Assembly: GCF_001467895.1 (NCBI RefSeq)
Contig: NZ_LNYO01000008.1
Location: 1-38,290 of the forward strand
Reading direction: 5' to 3'
Length of the DNA stretch: 38,290 nucleotides
Source of the DNA: Legionella nautarum
GTDB lineage: Bacteria; Pseudomonadota; Gammaproteobacteria; Legionellales; Legionellaceae
The position numbers and the translations under genes are program-made. The notes below the pieces were generated by a model. The model worked only from the letters and a program-made list of their open reading frames with translations. It was not told the DNA's origin and did not search any database. Positions 8,548 to 17,237 of this stretch are shown here, piece by piece (the stretch's first letter is position 1; the number at the start of each line of letters is the position of its first letter).

Positions 8548-9174
8548 TTAGCCAAGATGTGTATCGCGCCATGTATTAAGCATGGCGCAAAATAGATCAG
8601 TAGTTTTTTCTGCGTCATAGATGGCTGAATGAGCTTCTTTTGTATCAAAATCAATTCCAGCTGCTTTTGCGGCTTTGGCCAAAACAGTTTGTCCATAGAT
8701 AAAGCCACCCAGGGTCGCAGTGTCAAAGCAAGTAAAAGAATGAAAGGGGGAGACAACACCTGTGCGCTTCACTGCTTCTTTTATAAATAATAAATCAAAC
8801 CACGCATTATGCCCTACCAAGACTGCTCTTTGGCATTTAAATTTTTTTAACGCTTTATTAATAGGTGCAAATAATTTTTCTAAGGCTTGTTTCTCATGAA
8901 TCGCGAAACGAAGAGGCTGAAAAGGGTCAATTTGATTAAAGTCGAGTGATTTTTGATCCAGTTCAGACCCTTCAAAAGGTAAAACATGTTCAAAATAAGT
9001 TGCACCGCGAGTAAAATAACCTTTCTCATCCAGGTCAACTAAAACGATACACATCTCCAGAAGACCATTTTTTTGAGGATCTATACCGGCGGTTTCCAGG
9101 TCAACCACCACCGGCAGAAAACCCCTAAACCTATCTTTAAGTTCGGTACATAAAATACTATCAAACCGATTCAT
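8548..9174 (-). CDS. rnt: ribonuclease T (DEDD exoribonuclease)
   Basis: A 208-residue enzyme that trims the 3' ends of tRNA (CCA turnover) and other stable RNAs. DEDDh signatures are in order: PVVVDLETAG (D25, E27), VGHNAWFDLLF with its central aspartate, and HSAIYDAEKTTDLF with the catalytic His and last Asp. FDTATLGGFIYGQTVLAKA is also typical of RNase T. Length matches E. coli RNase T (215). The ATG at 9174 is preferred over an in-frame start at 9207, since the latter would extend well into pyrC. The start overlaps the end of pyrC by 14 bp, so pyrC-rnt form one leftward operon with coupled translation. Confidence 0.94.
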   Translation of the reverse strand: MNRFDSILCTELKDRFRGFLPVVVDLETAGIDPQKNGLLEMCIVLVDLDEKGYFTRGATYFEHVLPFEGSELDQKSLDFNQIDPFQPLRFAIHEKQALEKLFAPINKALKKFKCQRAVLVGHNAWFDLLFIKEAVKRTGVVSPFHSFTCFDTATLGGFIYGQTVLAKAAKAAGIDFDTKEAHSAIYDAEKTTDLFCAMLNTWRDTHLG

Positions 9175-10195
9175 AAACACTCCACGCCAAGCTTTCGCCT
9201 GCTGCAACTGGTACGACTCGATCCTGCCCCAAAGGTAATGTTTCAGGAATCGATTGAGGTATTTTAACTAAATTAAGTTCGGTTTGATTAAGTGGAAGTT
9301 GATAAAATTCGGCACCAAAACGACTGAGAAAGGCATTAAGTTTGTTTAATTGATCGAGCCGATCAAAGGATTGTGCGTACATGGCCACTGCATAAGGCGC
9401 TGAGAAAATGCCTGCGCAGCCACAGGCATTTTCTTTATTGGTTTTCGCATGCGGAGCACTGTCGGTCCCAGCAAAAAATTTAGGATTGCCACTTACTGCC
9501 GCTTTTTGCAGGGCTAGTTGGTCGCTTTCTTTCTTTAATATCGGTAGGCAATAAAAATGAGGTCTGACCCCGCCTGCTAAAAGGTGATTTCGATTATATA
9601 ACAAATGATGGGGCGTAATGGTCGCTGCTAAATTTTGCGATGCTTGAAAAATAAAATCTACTGCGGCTTGCGTCGAAATATGCTCCAGAATGATTCGTAG
9701 CTTAGGAAAATCTTGTGTCAAAGGGATTAAGCAATTCTCAATAAACTTTGCCTCTCGATGAAAAATATCTCCTTTTGTTTCTTCACCATGGATTTGTAAT
9801 ACGAGATTTTGTTGCTGCATGATTTCAAATAAAGGATAAAGTGCGCGTAAAGAGCGAGCTCCCTCATCCGAATTAGTCGTTGCTCCAGCAGGGTATAATT
9901 TTGCTCCTAAGATATAAGAACGATTTCTTACTCCTGCCAAATCTTCTGGCTTTACCTTTTCATTAAGATAAAGTGTCATATAAGGGACAAAATCATCTTC
10001 GTTTGGCAACGCGGCGAGAATTCGCTCGCGATAAGCAATAACCGCATCCACAGTGGTCAAGGCAGGTTTTAGATTAGGCATGATCAATGCACGTGCAAAA
10101 TGGTGAGCAGTAGCTGGGACAGTATGATGTAAAGCTAATCCATCGCGAAAATGGACGTGCCAATCATCTGGGCGAGTAATGGTGAGCGTTTTCAT
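9161..10195 (-). CDS. pyrC: dihydroorotase
   Basis: A 344-residue zinc amidohydrolase of the E. coli PyrC type (348 aa), catalysing cyclisation of carbamoyl-aspartate to dihydroorotate in pyrimidine synthesis. Metal and substrate motifs are all present: DDWHVHFRDG near the N-terminus, GAKLYPAGATTNSDEG (carboxylated lysine), LQIHGE, ILEHIST, ITPHHLLYNRN and FAGTDSAPHAKTNKE (catalytic Asp). The ATG at 10195 is preferred to the longer frame (10261), since GGAA lies about 8 nt before it and the family N-terminus (LTITRPDDWH) follows immediately. It is divergent from motY, with 69 bp between starts. Confidence 0.95.
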   Translation of the reverse strand: MKTLTITRPDDWHVHFRDGLALHHTVPATAHHFARALIMPNLKPALTTVDAVIAYRERILAALPNEDDFVPYMTLYLNEKVKPEDLAGVRNRSYILGAKLYPAGATTNSDEGARSLRALYPLFEIMQQQNLVLQIHGEETKGDIFHREAKFIENCLIPLTQDFPKLRIILEHISTQAAVDFIFQASQNLAATITPHHLLYNRNHLLAGGVRPHFYCLPILKKESDQLALQKAAVSGNPKFFAGTDSAPHAKTNKENACGCAGIFSAPYAVAMYAQSFDRLDQLNKLNAFLSRFGAEFYQLPLNQTELNLVKIPQSIPETLPLGQDRVVPVAAGESLAWSVYESV

Positions 10196-10264
10196 ACTAA
10201 AGATTCCGATAAAATTGCCGATACTCGAGAAGGATAACACGGTTAGAAGCTGGACGAGCAAAAA

Positions 10265-11179
10265 ATGAGTAGCCTAAATCTACAAAAAGTCATTGATAAT
10301 CCCTCAAAGCTAAGGAATATCCCTAGGCTGGCAAAAATTGCGTTCTTATTAAGTGTAGCAACAGTCGATAGCTTTGCTGCTCCCTTGACGCTTTATTATG
10401 CAAGTCCTATCGGTGAAGAAAATTGGCATATGACGGGCAGTCGTTTACGTTGCGGACTCGCTTTGACTGTTCCGAATTATGGTGTTGCCTATTTTGAACA
10501 GTATGCTGCAAAACCGGCCCATTTTATTCTTAGTAATTGGCAACAAGTAGATAGGCAACGACCTGCGGTGGTATTTGCAAAGCCTCCGGTATGGAAACCA
10601 GGTGGACAAGTTTTTTTAGTAACCAAAACTTCAGTTAACCCAGGGGAATATGCTGTTTATTTACCAAGGAATGAGACGATTAAGTTATTAAACTATCTTG
10701 CGGAAGGATACCAAACCAGCTTTCAATATTTATCTGAGCAAGGTTTTCCCATATCGGTTTCACTTTCTCCAATTCGCTTTCAAGAGGTTTATTCACGCTA
10801 TCAACGTTGCTTAGGTAATCTACTGCCTTTTGATTATACCGATGTAAAAATATCAGTGTTGCTTTTTGATACAGATAGTTTTGAATTAAGTGATGATTCG
10901 AAAGAGCAATTGAAAAAAGTTGCGCAATATTGTAAAGCAGACCGATTGGTAAAAAAGGTAAAAATTGCTGGTTATACCGATAATACAGGTCGTAAAGGTT
11001 ATAATAATGCTATATCGGAAGCACGGGCAAAATCGGTAAGAGAGTTTTTATTGAGCCTCGGCTTACAAGAAGGCCACTTAGCTATAACTTGGTATGGCGT
11101 TAAAAATCCATCTGCTCCCAATGATACTGATGTTGGTAAGAGAGTTAATCGTCGCGTGGTAGTTAAAATCATTAAATAA
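10265..11179 (+). CDS. motY: MotY-like flagellar T-ring protein with OmpA-type peptidoglycan-binding domain
   Basis: A 304-residue exported protein. After a hydrophobic segment (about 26-40, ending FAAP) comes a domain matching the Vibrio MotY N-terminus in order: WHMTGSRLRCGLALTVPNYG, then PPVWKPG, then ISVSLSPIRFQ, and a second cysteine in YQRCLGNLLPF. The C-terminal OmpA-like domain (about 190-304) has the NX2LSX2RAXXV-type core (AISEARAKSVREFLLSLGL) and ends GKRVNRRVVVKI. MotY anchors the PomA/PomB or MotA/MotB stator around the basal body of sodium-type motors. No stator gene is nearby. The start lacks a strong ribosome-binding site, so a slightly different start is possible. The fit to MotY over a generic OmpA-family protein is good because both halves align. 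Confidence 0.82.
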   Translation: MSSLNLQKVIDNPSKLRNIPRLAKIAFLLSVATVDSFAAPLTLYYASPIGEENWHMTGSRLRCGLALTVPNYGVAYFEQYAAKPAHFILSNWQQVDRQRPAVVFAKPPVWKPGGQVFLVTKTSVNPGEYAVYLPRNETIKLLNYLAEGYQTSFQYLSEQGFPISVSLSPIRFQEVYSRYQRCLGNLLPFDYTDVKISVLLFDTDSFELSDDSKEQLKKVAQYCKADRLVKKVKIAGYTDNTGRKGYNNAISEARAKSVREFLLSLGLQEGHLAITWYGVKNPSAPNDTDVGKRVNRRVVVKIIK

Positions 11180-11281
11180 CCTATCATCTTTGATCCCTTA
11201 ATAACATATTGTCTACACTACTTATTTTCTGATACAGTAAAACAAGTTTAGTCAACTTATTGATTCAAAATAATTACATAG

Positions 11282-11481
11282 CTTGGAATTGGTTCGCCTA
11301 AGATCGTTAGTTTAAAGCTGGAGCAAACAAATGGCGGCGAATTAATTACTGTGAACACAAAAGAAACATTGTCGATCACTAAGCTAGATAATTTAGCGAA
11401 TTAATAGAGAAAATTTGTGGAAATAGTGTTGACTTTGAGAAAGTAGCACTTGATAATTTGCCTATGTACGTTCTCGGATAG
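11282..11481 (+). pseudogene. possible frameshifted gene fragment upstream of the first porin
   Basis: One frame (about 11282-11404) reads GIGSPKIVSLKLEQ then TNGGELITVNTKETLSITKL, ending at a stop. The next frame continues LIEKICGNSVDFEKVALDNL and stops at 11481. Joining the two by a single-base frameshift would give a protein-like run of about 65 residues with no start codon. A good promoter for the porin (11429-11457) overlaps the second part, so the second part may be chance. No family is recognised. The rest of the 387-bp gap 11180-11566 shows nothing beyond this and the promoter. Confidence 0.22.
11429..11457 (+). promoter_or_regulatory. strong predicted sigma-70 promoter of the first MOMP-type porin
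   Basis: TTGACT (11429-11434) and GATAAT (11452-11457) are separated by exactly 17 nt, close to consensus in both elements. This fits a highly expressed porin. The expected start near 11464 would leave an untranslated leader of about 100 nt before the ATG at 11567. Confidence 0.65.
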
Positions 11482-11566
11482 AGCGATGATTGCGTACTGT
11501 GGTCAATGCCATGATGTGGTTTGACGGCTAAACGGGAAATTAATAATAAAAAAGTGGAGATGAAGC

Positions 11567-12700
11567 ATGTTAAATAATTTGAAGAAAACAGCAGTAGCTG
11601 TTCTCGCTTTGACTAGCAGTGCAGCAGCATTTGCTGGTACCATGGGTCCTGTTTGCACCCCTGGTAACGTCACAGTTCCTTGTGAAAGAACTGCCTGGGA
11701 CTTCGGTGTACAAGCCCTTTATTTGGATACCACATACACTAATGGAAATGCTAATTGGTGGGGTGGGAATGACCTTTTCTATAATGAAACTAGATGGAAT
11801 AACAGCTGGCGCAATGACTGGAACTGGGGCTTCAAATTAGAAGGTTCATACCATTTCCACACTGGCAATGACATCAACGTTAACTGGTACCACTTAACTA
11901 ACAGCAACAACAACCATCACCGTCATAACGGTTTCTTCGGTTGGGATAACAACAATAACAGAGGTCCTCGTTGGGATGCTGTTAACGTTGAGTTAGGACA
12001 ACACGTTGATTTCAGCGAGTGGAAATTCATGCGTTTCCATGGCGGTGTTCAATACGCTCGAATTGCTGACCAACGTCGTCACCGTAACAACAATGGCTTC
12101 GGTCTCTTCGGCCTTGGCGGTTTCGGTGGATTCAATGGCTTGAATGCTTTCAATGGTGGTTTCGCTGGTTTTGGTTTTGATGAGCGTCGTCGTGAAGCAC
12201 GATTCAACGGTTTCGGTCCTCGTTTTGGTATTGACATGAACTATGTTGTTGGAAATGGTTTCAGCGTCTATGCTAACGGTGCAACTTCTCTGTTGATCGG
12301 TTCTAGCAGACCTTCATTCCAATTCGATCCAGCATTCCCTGTATCAATTGCACCAGTAGCTGCTGGCTTCCCAGCATTTGTTCTACCAGTTGCTCCTGGT
12401 GGCGCATTTGCCTTAAATAACTTCAACAATGGCAACCATCATAACAGAACTATTATGGTTCCTGAGTTAGAAGGTAAATTGGGTGCTAAATACACTTATG
12501 CTATGGCATCAGGTGATTTAACTCTGGACGTTGGTTACATGTGGGTTAACTACTTCAATGCTAGACACACTGTGTTCAACCATGGCACATTTGTTGATGG
12601 CTTTGGAATCCGTCGTCACTTAGGCTTCGAAGATCGTTCAAGCGACGTTGCTTTCAACGGTCCATATGCTGGTCTAAAGTGGGTTGGTAACGTTGTATAA
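11567..12700 (+). CDS. major outer membrane protein (MOMP/OmpS-type porin), copy 1
   Basis: A 377-residue beta-barrel porin of the Legionella MOMP family. After a signal peptide (residues 1-23, ending AAAFA) the mature chain starts [17 protein letters not shown]. These two cysteines are thought to cross-link the Legionella porin through disulfides. Barrel strands recognisable from the family include [87 protein letters not shown] and [11 protein letters not shown]. It is longer than the roughly 290-residue L. pneumophila form as I remember it. The extra length is in surface loops: one rich in Asn/His (about 105-125) and one of Gly/Phe/Asn repeats (about 175-205). The ATG at 11567 follows GTGGAGATGAAGC. 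A strong promoter precedes it and a strong terminator follows. Confidence 0.93.
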   Translation: MLNNLKKTAVAVLALTSSAAAFAGTMGPVCTPGNVTVPCERTAWDFGVQALYLDTTYTNGNANWWGGNDLFYNETRWNNSWRNDWNWGFKLEGSYHFHTGNDINVNWYHLTNSNNNHHRHNGFFGWDNNNNRGPRWDAVNVELGQHVDFSEWKFMRFHGGVQYARIADQRRHRNNNGFGLFGLGGFGGFNGLNAFNGGFAGFGFDERRREARFNGFGPRFGIDMNYVVGNGFSVYANGATSLLIGSSRPSFQFDPAFPVSIAPVAAGFPAFVLPVAPGGAFALNNFNNGNHHNRTIMVPELEGKLGAKYTYAMASGDLTLDVGYMWVNYFNARHTVFNHGTFVDGFGIRRHLGFEDRSSDVAFNGPYAGLKWVGNVV

Positions 12701-12721
12701 TTAGTCAGCTTATGCTGTATT

Positions 12722-12753
12722 AAAGCCCATCACATGTTGATGGGCTTTTTTTT
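12722..12753 (+). terminator. intrinsic terminator after porin copy 1
   Basis: AAAGCCCATCA (12722-12732) pairs perfectly with TGATGGGCTTT (12738-12748) across a 5-nt loop, followed by a run of T. It lies 22 nt after the stop of the first porin and only 18 nt before the second porin start. Confidence 0.88.
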
Positions 12754-12770
12754 AGATTAACGGAGTGATC

Positions 12771-13730
12771 ATGTTGAAAAAAACAACAGCAGCAGCTGTT
12801 CTTGCTTTAGCTGGCAGTGCAGCATTCGCTGGTACCATGGGTCCTGTGTGCACCCCTGGTAACGTCACAGTTCCTTGTGAAGCCAAGAAATGGGACATTG
12901 GGGCAGAAGCACTTTACTGGCAGCCAGCTTATGCAAGTGGCCTAGGTTATGAATTCAATCCAGAACATGGTTTTAATAGTATTAGACCTCGATGGGGCTG
13001 GGGATATCGTTTACAAGGGTCTTATCATTTTCACACAGGAAATGATATCACTATGACCTATATACACTATGATAAGGATTCAGACCGTGGTGGCTATGGT
13101 GGAGAAATCCCATTTGCTTTTGCATTCGAGCCATTTAGATTACACCTACAAAATAAATTCGATCAAGTTAACCTAGTTCTCGGTCAACATGTTGACATTA
13201 GCGCATGGAAAAAAATGCGTTTTTATGGTGGTTTGCAGTTTGCCAAAATCCGCCTTGATCAGACTAGGCAATTTCTGGCAATACCTCCAGCTCTTGCTCG
13301 TCGCTCAGTTACAACTTTACAGCAAATCCGTAACTCTGATTTCGAAGGTGTTGGTCCGGTTCTAGGAATAGATTATTCCTACAATTTGATAAATGGTCTT
13401 AGCGTGACAGGTAACGTAGCAACTTCCCTTCTCTATGGAGTTGATCGATACGTTACAGGATACATTTCAGGACCTGCAGGTGTAGTTAGTGCGGTTGATA
13501 AAGCCAGTTTAAGAATTATAGTGCCTAGTATTGAAGCAAAAGTAGGTCTTAAATATACGTATGAATGGATTCAAGGAACACTCAACCTAGAAGGCGGGGT
13601 TCAGGGAGTCAATTACTTTAATGCACTGCAATCAAGAAGACCTATTGGACAAACTAATTACATTTATACAACAGATTTCGGACTTTGGGGCCCCTATTTT
13701 GGCGCAACTTGGGTTGGAGATGTTGTTTAA
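12771..13730 (+). CDS. major outer membrane protein (MOMP-type porin), copy 2
   Basis: A 319-residue paralogue of the preceding porin. The ATG at 12771 is chosen over a GTG at 12765 because GGAG (12762-12765) is then well spaced. The signal peptide ends about residue 20 (GSAAFA) and the mature start [17 protein letters not shown] is identical to copy 1. Shared barrel segments include [60 protein letters not shown] and KVGLKYTYEWIQGTLNLEGG. Loops differ completely and lack the Asn/His and Gly/Phe repeats. No room exists for its own promoter between the copy-1 terminator and its ribosome-binding site, so expression must rely on read-through or a promoter inside copy 1. Likely a differently expressed or antigenically distinct porin. 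Confidence 0.9.
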   Translation: MLKKTTAAAVLALAGSAAFAGTMGPVCTPGNVTVPCEAKKWDIGAEALYWQPAYASGLGYEFNPEHGFNSIRPRWGWGYRLQGSYHFHTGNDITMTYIHYDKDSDRGGYGGEIPFAFAFEPFRLHLQNKFDQVNLVLGQHVDISAWKKMRFYGGLQFAKIRLDQTRQFLAIPPALARRSVTTLQQIRNSDFEGVGPVLGIDYSYNLINGLSVTGNVATSLLYGVDRYVTGYISGPAGVVSAVDKASLRIIVPSIEAKVGLKYTYEWIQGTLNLEGGVQGVNYFNALQSRRPIGQTNYIYTTDFGLWGPYFGATWVGDVV

Positions 13731-13752
13731 TTGTTTAGTTAAACTGATTTTT

Positions 13753-13780
13753 AAAGCCCATTATAATGGGCTTTTTTTTT
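13753..13780 (+). terminator. intrinsic terminator after porin copy 2
   Basis: AAAGCCCAT (13753-13761) pairs with ATGGGCTTT (13766-13774) across a TATA loop, followed by a T-run to 13780. The stem core AAGCCCAT/ATGGGCTT is the same as in the copy-1 terminator, so the duplication included the 3' flank. Confidence 0.88.
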
Positions 13781-13925
13781 GTCATTCCCGAAGTATAAAA
13801 AAGATGCTCAAACACTAGGCACTGTCTTGAGTACAAGTTATACTGCTGCGGTTTCATTCAATATGTATCCATTATTTGTTCAAATTTGATATAAATTTGC
13901 ACTTTAAGAATGAGAAAAAGGGATT

Positions 13926-13954
13926 AGCCTAGTTATTCTATGTGGGCTTTTTTT
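13926..13954 (+). terminator. weaker terminator-like hairpin
   Basis: AGCCTAG (13926-13932) can pair with CTA and GGCT (13938-13948) with a bulge, followed by TTTTTTT. No gene precedes it after the copy-2 terminator. The GGGCTTTTTTT end resembles the two porin terminators, so it could be the relic of a third porin copy. Confidence 0.3.
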
Positions 13955-13991
13955 CTTTAAATAAAATTTAAAACCAAAACTCAGTGGGAAT

Positions 13992-14111
13992 AATAACCCG
14001 CCTCTCCCCCTATGTTTATCACGGGCGTCACGAGGGAGCTCTGTGGCTGCAATGGTTAGCATTCGGAGTGCCTCTTGCCAAACTCGGGATGAGGTACAAG
14101 ACTGGGCTATT
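13992..14111 (+). ncRNA. candidate structured leader or small RNA upstream of the DUF3573 gene
   Basis: The 457-bp gap 13731-14187 has no ORF, but its right part is GC-richer than its surroundings and can fold. AATAACCC (13992-13999) pairs with GGGCTATT (14104-14111) with one mismatch, and CCTC (14001-14004) with GAGG (14091-14094). Inside lie hairpins at 14029-14045 (CACGAG/CTC-GTG) and 14059-14071 (GCATT/AGTGC). A second CCTC at 14071-14074 could compete for the same GAGG, a switch-like arrangement. It ends 76 nt before the ATG of the next gene. I could not match it to a known riboswitch or to 6S RNA. The structure was found by eye only. Confidence 0.3.
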
Positions 14112-14187
14112 ATGTTGAATCTAAGAAAATGAGATGGATCTTTTCGTTTTAATCAGGAAGCAAGAAGAATAATTAGGAGTAGCTAGT

Positions 14188-15831
14188 ATGAAATATAAAA
14201 CCCTAATATTAGCAATTTCTGCTTTATCCAGCTCAGTTTTTGCCGCCAACAATGAAGAGCTACAGCAGGAAATTATACGATTACAAGAGCAAACTAAACA
14301 ATTACAAACTCAATTGAATCGTTTGCAAAAACAGTTGGTTGCACAGTCTGTGATCAAGCCCGCAGCTAAACCAAGTGTAAAACCTGTTATCGCAAAACCT
14401 GCAGCGAAAAAAACGCCTGCAGTACCTGCTACTAATACTCAGGCGAAAGCAAGTAATCAACCTGGTATCAATAAACCTGTAGAAACAGAAAAAGCGAAAA
14501 CGTTCCATACTAGTTTACTATCAGTACATACTGCGGATAAGGATCATAGGGCAAGAGGATTTTATCCAACTGCTTTGATTGCTGATGGAAGAGTAATTAG
14601 CTACATTGCTGGTACACCAGTGGTCAGCTCGCCCTACCTAGGTGCTCGACCCGCTTTTGATGGTTCAGATTATATTGTCAATATTTCAAGCATTAACCGA
14701 GATATTCGTTTGATGGAACAGCGGCGCCGCTTATATCGTGCTTATGAAAGTATTGGTTATCCAAAGCCAAACATGCCAATTATTGCAATCAGTGGAAAAG
14801 CTGAACCTGTTGCAATGATTAATCAGCCCTATGTCGGTCGATACGCAGGTGACGTTAACCTAGGATCGAGCGAGCTTGATGTTGCAGCCGCTTTGAACGA
14901 TAAGGTCGAAGCATTTATCTCAATGGCTTATGATGAAACGCCCCCCCCAGTGGGTCAGCGAGTTTCAAACTCGGCATTCAGTCTAAACATGGGCTTTGTT
15001 AACATTGGTAATCTAGATCGTTCACCAATCTATTTTACTGCTGGCCAAATGTACGTCCCCTTTGGTCGTTACTCCAATTCAATGATTAGCTCCACGCTGC
15101 CACAACGTTTGGCAAGAACAAAAGCAAGACCGTTTATTTTAGGTTATAAATCGCAACAGGATTGGGGGCCTTATGCAGCCATTTATGGTTTTAAATCGGA
15201 TACCAACTTAGGTCATTCTGGAATAGGCGGAGTCAATTTAGGCTATACCATCCGCGCAAACAAACTTTCGGGTGATATCGGTGCAGGATATATTAGCTCT
15301 ATAACCGATTCTACTGGTATGCAAGATAACGGTTCGCAACCTTTTACAACTTTTGGCGGTTTTGCGTCGGATACTAATGGCAGCGAGTTAATTCGTAAGA
15401 GAGATGCTGTAAACGTTCATGGAAATATTAGTTTTGATCGTTATAGCTTGACAGCGGAATGGGTTGGCGTGTCACGCCGCTTCCGATTCGGAGATCTAAG
15501 TTATAATTGGCGAGGAGCAAAGCCTCAAGCAGCGCAACTTGAGGGGGCTTTAACCTTTATGGCCTTTAATAAACCTTCTTCCTTTGCCCTGGGCTATCAA
15601 TGGACGAAAGATTCTCTCGCTTTACATTTACCAAAACACCGCTTTAGTGGCGTTTTCAATATTTCGATCTGGAAGGATACTATTGAGAGCTTAGAATATC
15701 GCCATGACGTTGATTACAATGTTTATCAGTTTGCGAATGGTATAGCGCCTCCAGGCTTATTTAATTTACCTACCTTTGGTACAGGTCGTAAAGCCGATGC
15801 ATTGATTGCTCAAATTGGTGTGTTCTTCTAA
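14188..15831 (+). CDS. DUF3573-type outer-membrane protein with N-terminal coiled coil
   Basis: A 547-residue exported protein of a family shared by Legionella, Coxiella and related intracellular bacteria. Order: signal peptide (1-19, ending SSVFA); a short coiled coil of LQEQTKQLQTQLNRLQKQL type (about 22-52); a Lys/Pro/Ala-rich linker (55-95); then a long region ending in alternating aromatic/hydrophobic strands and a terminal phenylalanine (LIAQIGVFF), typical of beta-barrel proteins folded by BamA. The N-terminal coiled coil plus barrel resembles trimeric porin-like proteins that contact peptidoglycan. The substrate is unknown. The ATG at 14188 follows TTAGGAG. The codon for P250-P253 falls in a run of C at 14941-14947, a possible slippage site. 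Confidence 0.75.
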   Translation: MKYKTLILAISALSSSVFAANNEELQQEIIRLQEQTKQLQTQLNRLQKQLVAQSVIKPAAKPSVKPVIAKPAAKKTPAVPATNTQAKASNQPGINKPVETEKAKTFHTSLLSVHTADKDHRARGFYPTALIADGRVISYIAGTPVVSSPYLGARPAFDGSDYIVNISSINRDIRLMEQRRRLYRAYESIGYPKPNMPIIAISGKAEPVAMINQPYVGRYAGDVNLGSSELDVAAALNDKVEAFISMAYDETPPPVGQRVSNSAFSLNMGFVNIGNLDRSPIYFTAGQMYVPFGRYSNSMISSTLPQRLARTKARPFILGYKSQQDWGPYAAIYGFKSDTNLGHSGIGGVNLGYTIRANKLSGDIGAGYISSITDSTGMQDNGSQPFTTFGGFASDTNGSELIRKRDAVNVHGNISFDRYSLTAEWVGVSRRFRFGDLSYNWRGAKPQAAQLEGALTFMAFNKPSSFALGYQWTKDSLALHLPKHRFSGVFNISIWKDTIESLEYRHDVDYNVYQFANGIAPPGLFNLPTFGTGRKADALIAQIGVFF

Positions 15832-15900
15832 AAGGGACAAAACAATCCTTTAGCAAACTGCTATGCTTATCCACAAGAGGTAATCTAAGTAGGTTGTTAG

Positions 15901-17223
15901 ATGATTAGATTGAAATCCTTAGCTCGCATAGGAATCATCATTGGATTAATGACCCTTTTTGCGCCTATGGGCTGGGCTAATAAAATTGTTGAGTTGAGTG
16001 TAAACGGGCCGATAGGCCCCGCTACTGCCGATTACTTGTCACGAGGCATCGACAAGGCCCAAAAAGCAACTCTTATCCTCATTGTTATTGACACACCTGG
16101 TGGTTTGGATAAATCAACAAGGCAAATTGTCCAAAGTATTTTAAATTCAAAAGTCCCAGTAGTAGCCTATGTGGCGCCTAGCGGTGCACGGGCGGCCAGT
16201 GCGGGCACCTATTTAGTCTATGCAAGTACAGTAGCCGCTATGGCGCCCAGCACTCATTTAGGGGCTGCTAGCCCAATTGATTTAACCGCTGCGATGAGTG
16301 GAGAAACTAAGCCCGCTACAGCAAAAACAACCATGGAAAAGAAAATAACTAACGATTCGCTTGCTTACATCCGTTCACTCGCTCAATTACGCAATCGTAA
16401 TCCAAATTTTGCTGAAAAATCGGTACAAGATGCTATGACTCTAACCGCTAGTGAAGCACTGCAAGCAAAAGTCATTAATTTTGTAGCCAAAGACAAAAAT
16501 GATTTACTTGCCCAGCTTAATGGACAAATTGTTACGCAAGACGGACAAAAAATTCAATTGGCAACAAATAAGGCGGAAATTGAAAGCAAGCCGCCCGATT
16601 GGCGCACCCACTTCTTAGAGCTTATTACCGATCCAACAGTCGCTTATTTGCTTCTCTTATTAGGTATCTACGGCATTTTCTTTGAGTTAGTTAATCCAGG
16701 ATATATGCTGCCTGGAGTAGTTGGTGCAATTGCATTTTTAATTGCACTCTATGCCTTGCAATTGCTGCCGGTGAATTATGCCGGCCTTGCATTAATCGTA
16801 ATCGGTTTAGCTTTCATCATAGCAGAGGCTTTTGCACCAACTTTTGGGGCTTTAGGAATTGGCGGAACAATTGCCTTTATTTTTGGTTCAATCTTACTTA
16901 TCGATAGTGATGCTCAAGGCTATCGAATTGCTTGGTCAGCAATTGGCGCAATGGCAGCTATTAATCTCCTCATCTTATTCACTTTAATTAGCATGATAAT
17001 CAGATCCCGGAGACGCCAACTTAAACATGGAGTGGAAGTACTTCTTGGTGCAGAAGGTCGAGCTTTGGGTACAATTGATGCTTATGGGCAAGCGGTAATT
17101 CGAGGCGAGATTTGGAGTGTGCATACAAAAAAAACAATAGCCGCTGATAAACGAATAAAAGTGGTTGCTGCCAAAGGCTTACAACTGGAGGTAGAGGAAA
17201 TAGATAGTACTCAGAGTAATTAA
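15901..17223 (+). CDS. NfeD-like membrane serine protease (long form)
   Basis: A 440-residue ClpP-class membrane protease. A signal or anchor (1-26) precedes the periplasmic protease domain. The nucleophile is S100 in [11 protein letters not shown] and the general base lysine lies in [16 protein letters not shown] (about K148), matching the Ser-Lys dyad of archaeal 1510-[10 protein letters not shown] (oxyanion loop) and [11 protein letters not shown] are also conserved. Several membrane segments follow (about 240-365), then a C-terminal OB-fold NfeD domain (about 375-435). Partners of this family cleave stomatin-like proteins. The slipin gene begins 14 bp after its stop, giving the classic NfeD-slipin operon involved in membrane quality control. 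Confidence 0.92.
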   Translation: MIRLKSLARIGIIIGLMTLFAPMGWANKIVELSVNGPIGPATADYLSRGIDKAQKATLILIVIDTPGGLDKSTRQIVQSILNSKVPVVAYVAPSGARAASAGTYLVYASTVAAMAPSTHLGAASPIDLTAAMSGETKPATAKTTMEKKITNDSLAYIRSLAQLRNRNPNFAEKSVQDAMTLTASEALQAKVINFVAKDKNDLLAQLNGQIVTQDGQKIQLATNKAEIESKPPDWRTHFLELITDPTVAYLLLLLGIYGIFFELVNPGYMLPGVVGAIAFLIALYALQLLPVNYAGLALIVIGLAFIIAEAFAPTFGALGIGGTIAFIFGSILLIDSDAQGYRIAWSAIGAMAAINLLILFTLISMIIRSRRRQLKHGVEVLLGAEGRALGTIDAYGQAVIRGEIWSVHTKKTIAADKRIKVVAAKGLQLEVEEIDSTQSN

Positions 17224-17237
17224 ACAGGAGAAAAAAG

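Noticed and set aside
13980-14120. 6S RNA or a known riboswitch upstream of the DUF3573 gene
   Set aside because: The rod-like fold first suggested 6S RNA, but it is too short and lacks the expected central-bubble sequences; no TPP, cobalamin or other known box was found. Kept only as an unnamed candidate structure.
14939-14948. Frameshift at the run of C in the DUF3573 gene
   Set aside because: The frame stays open and protein-like on both sides, so the tract is intact here, though it could vary between strains.
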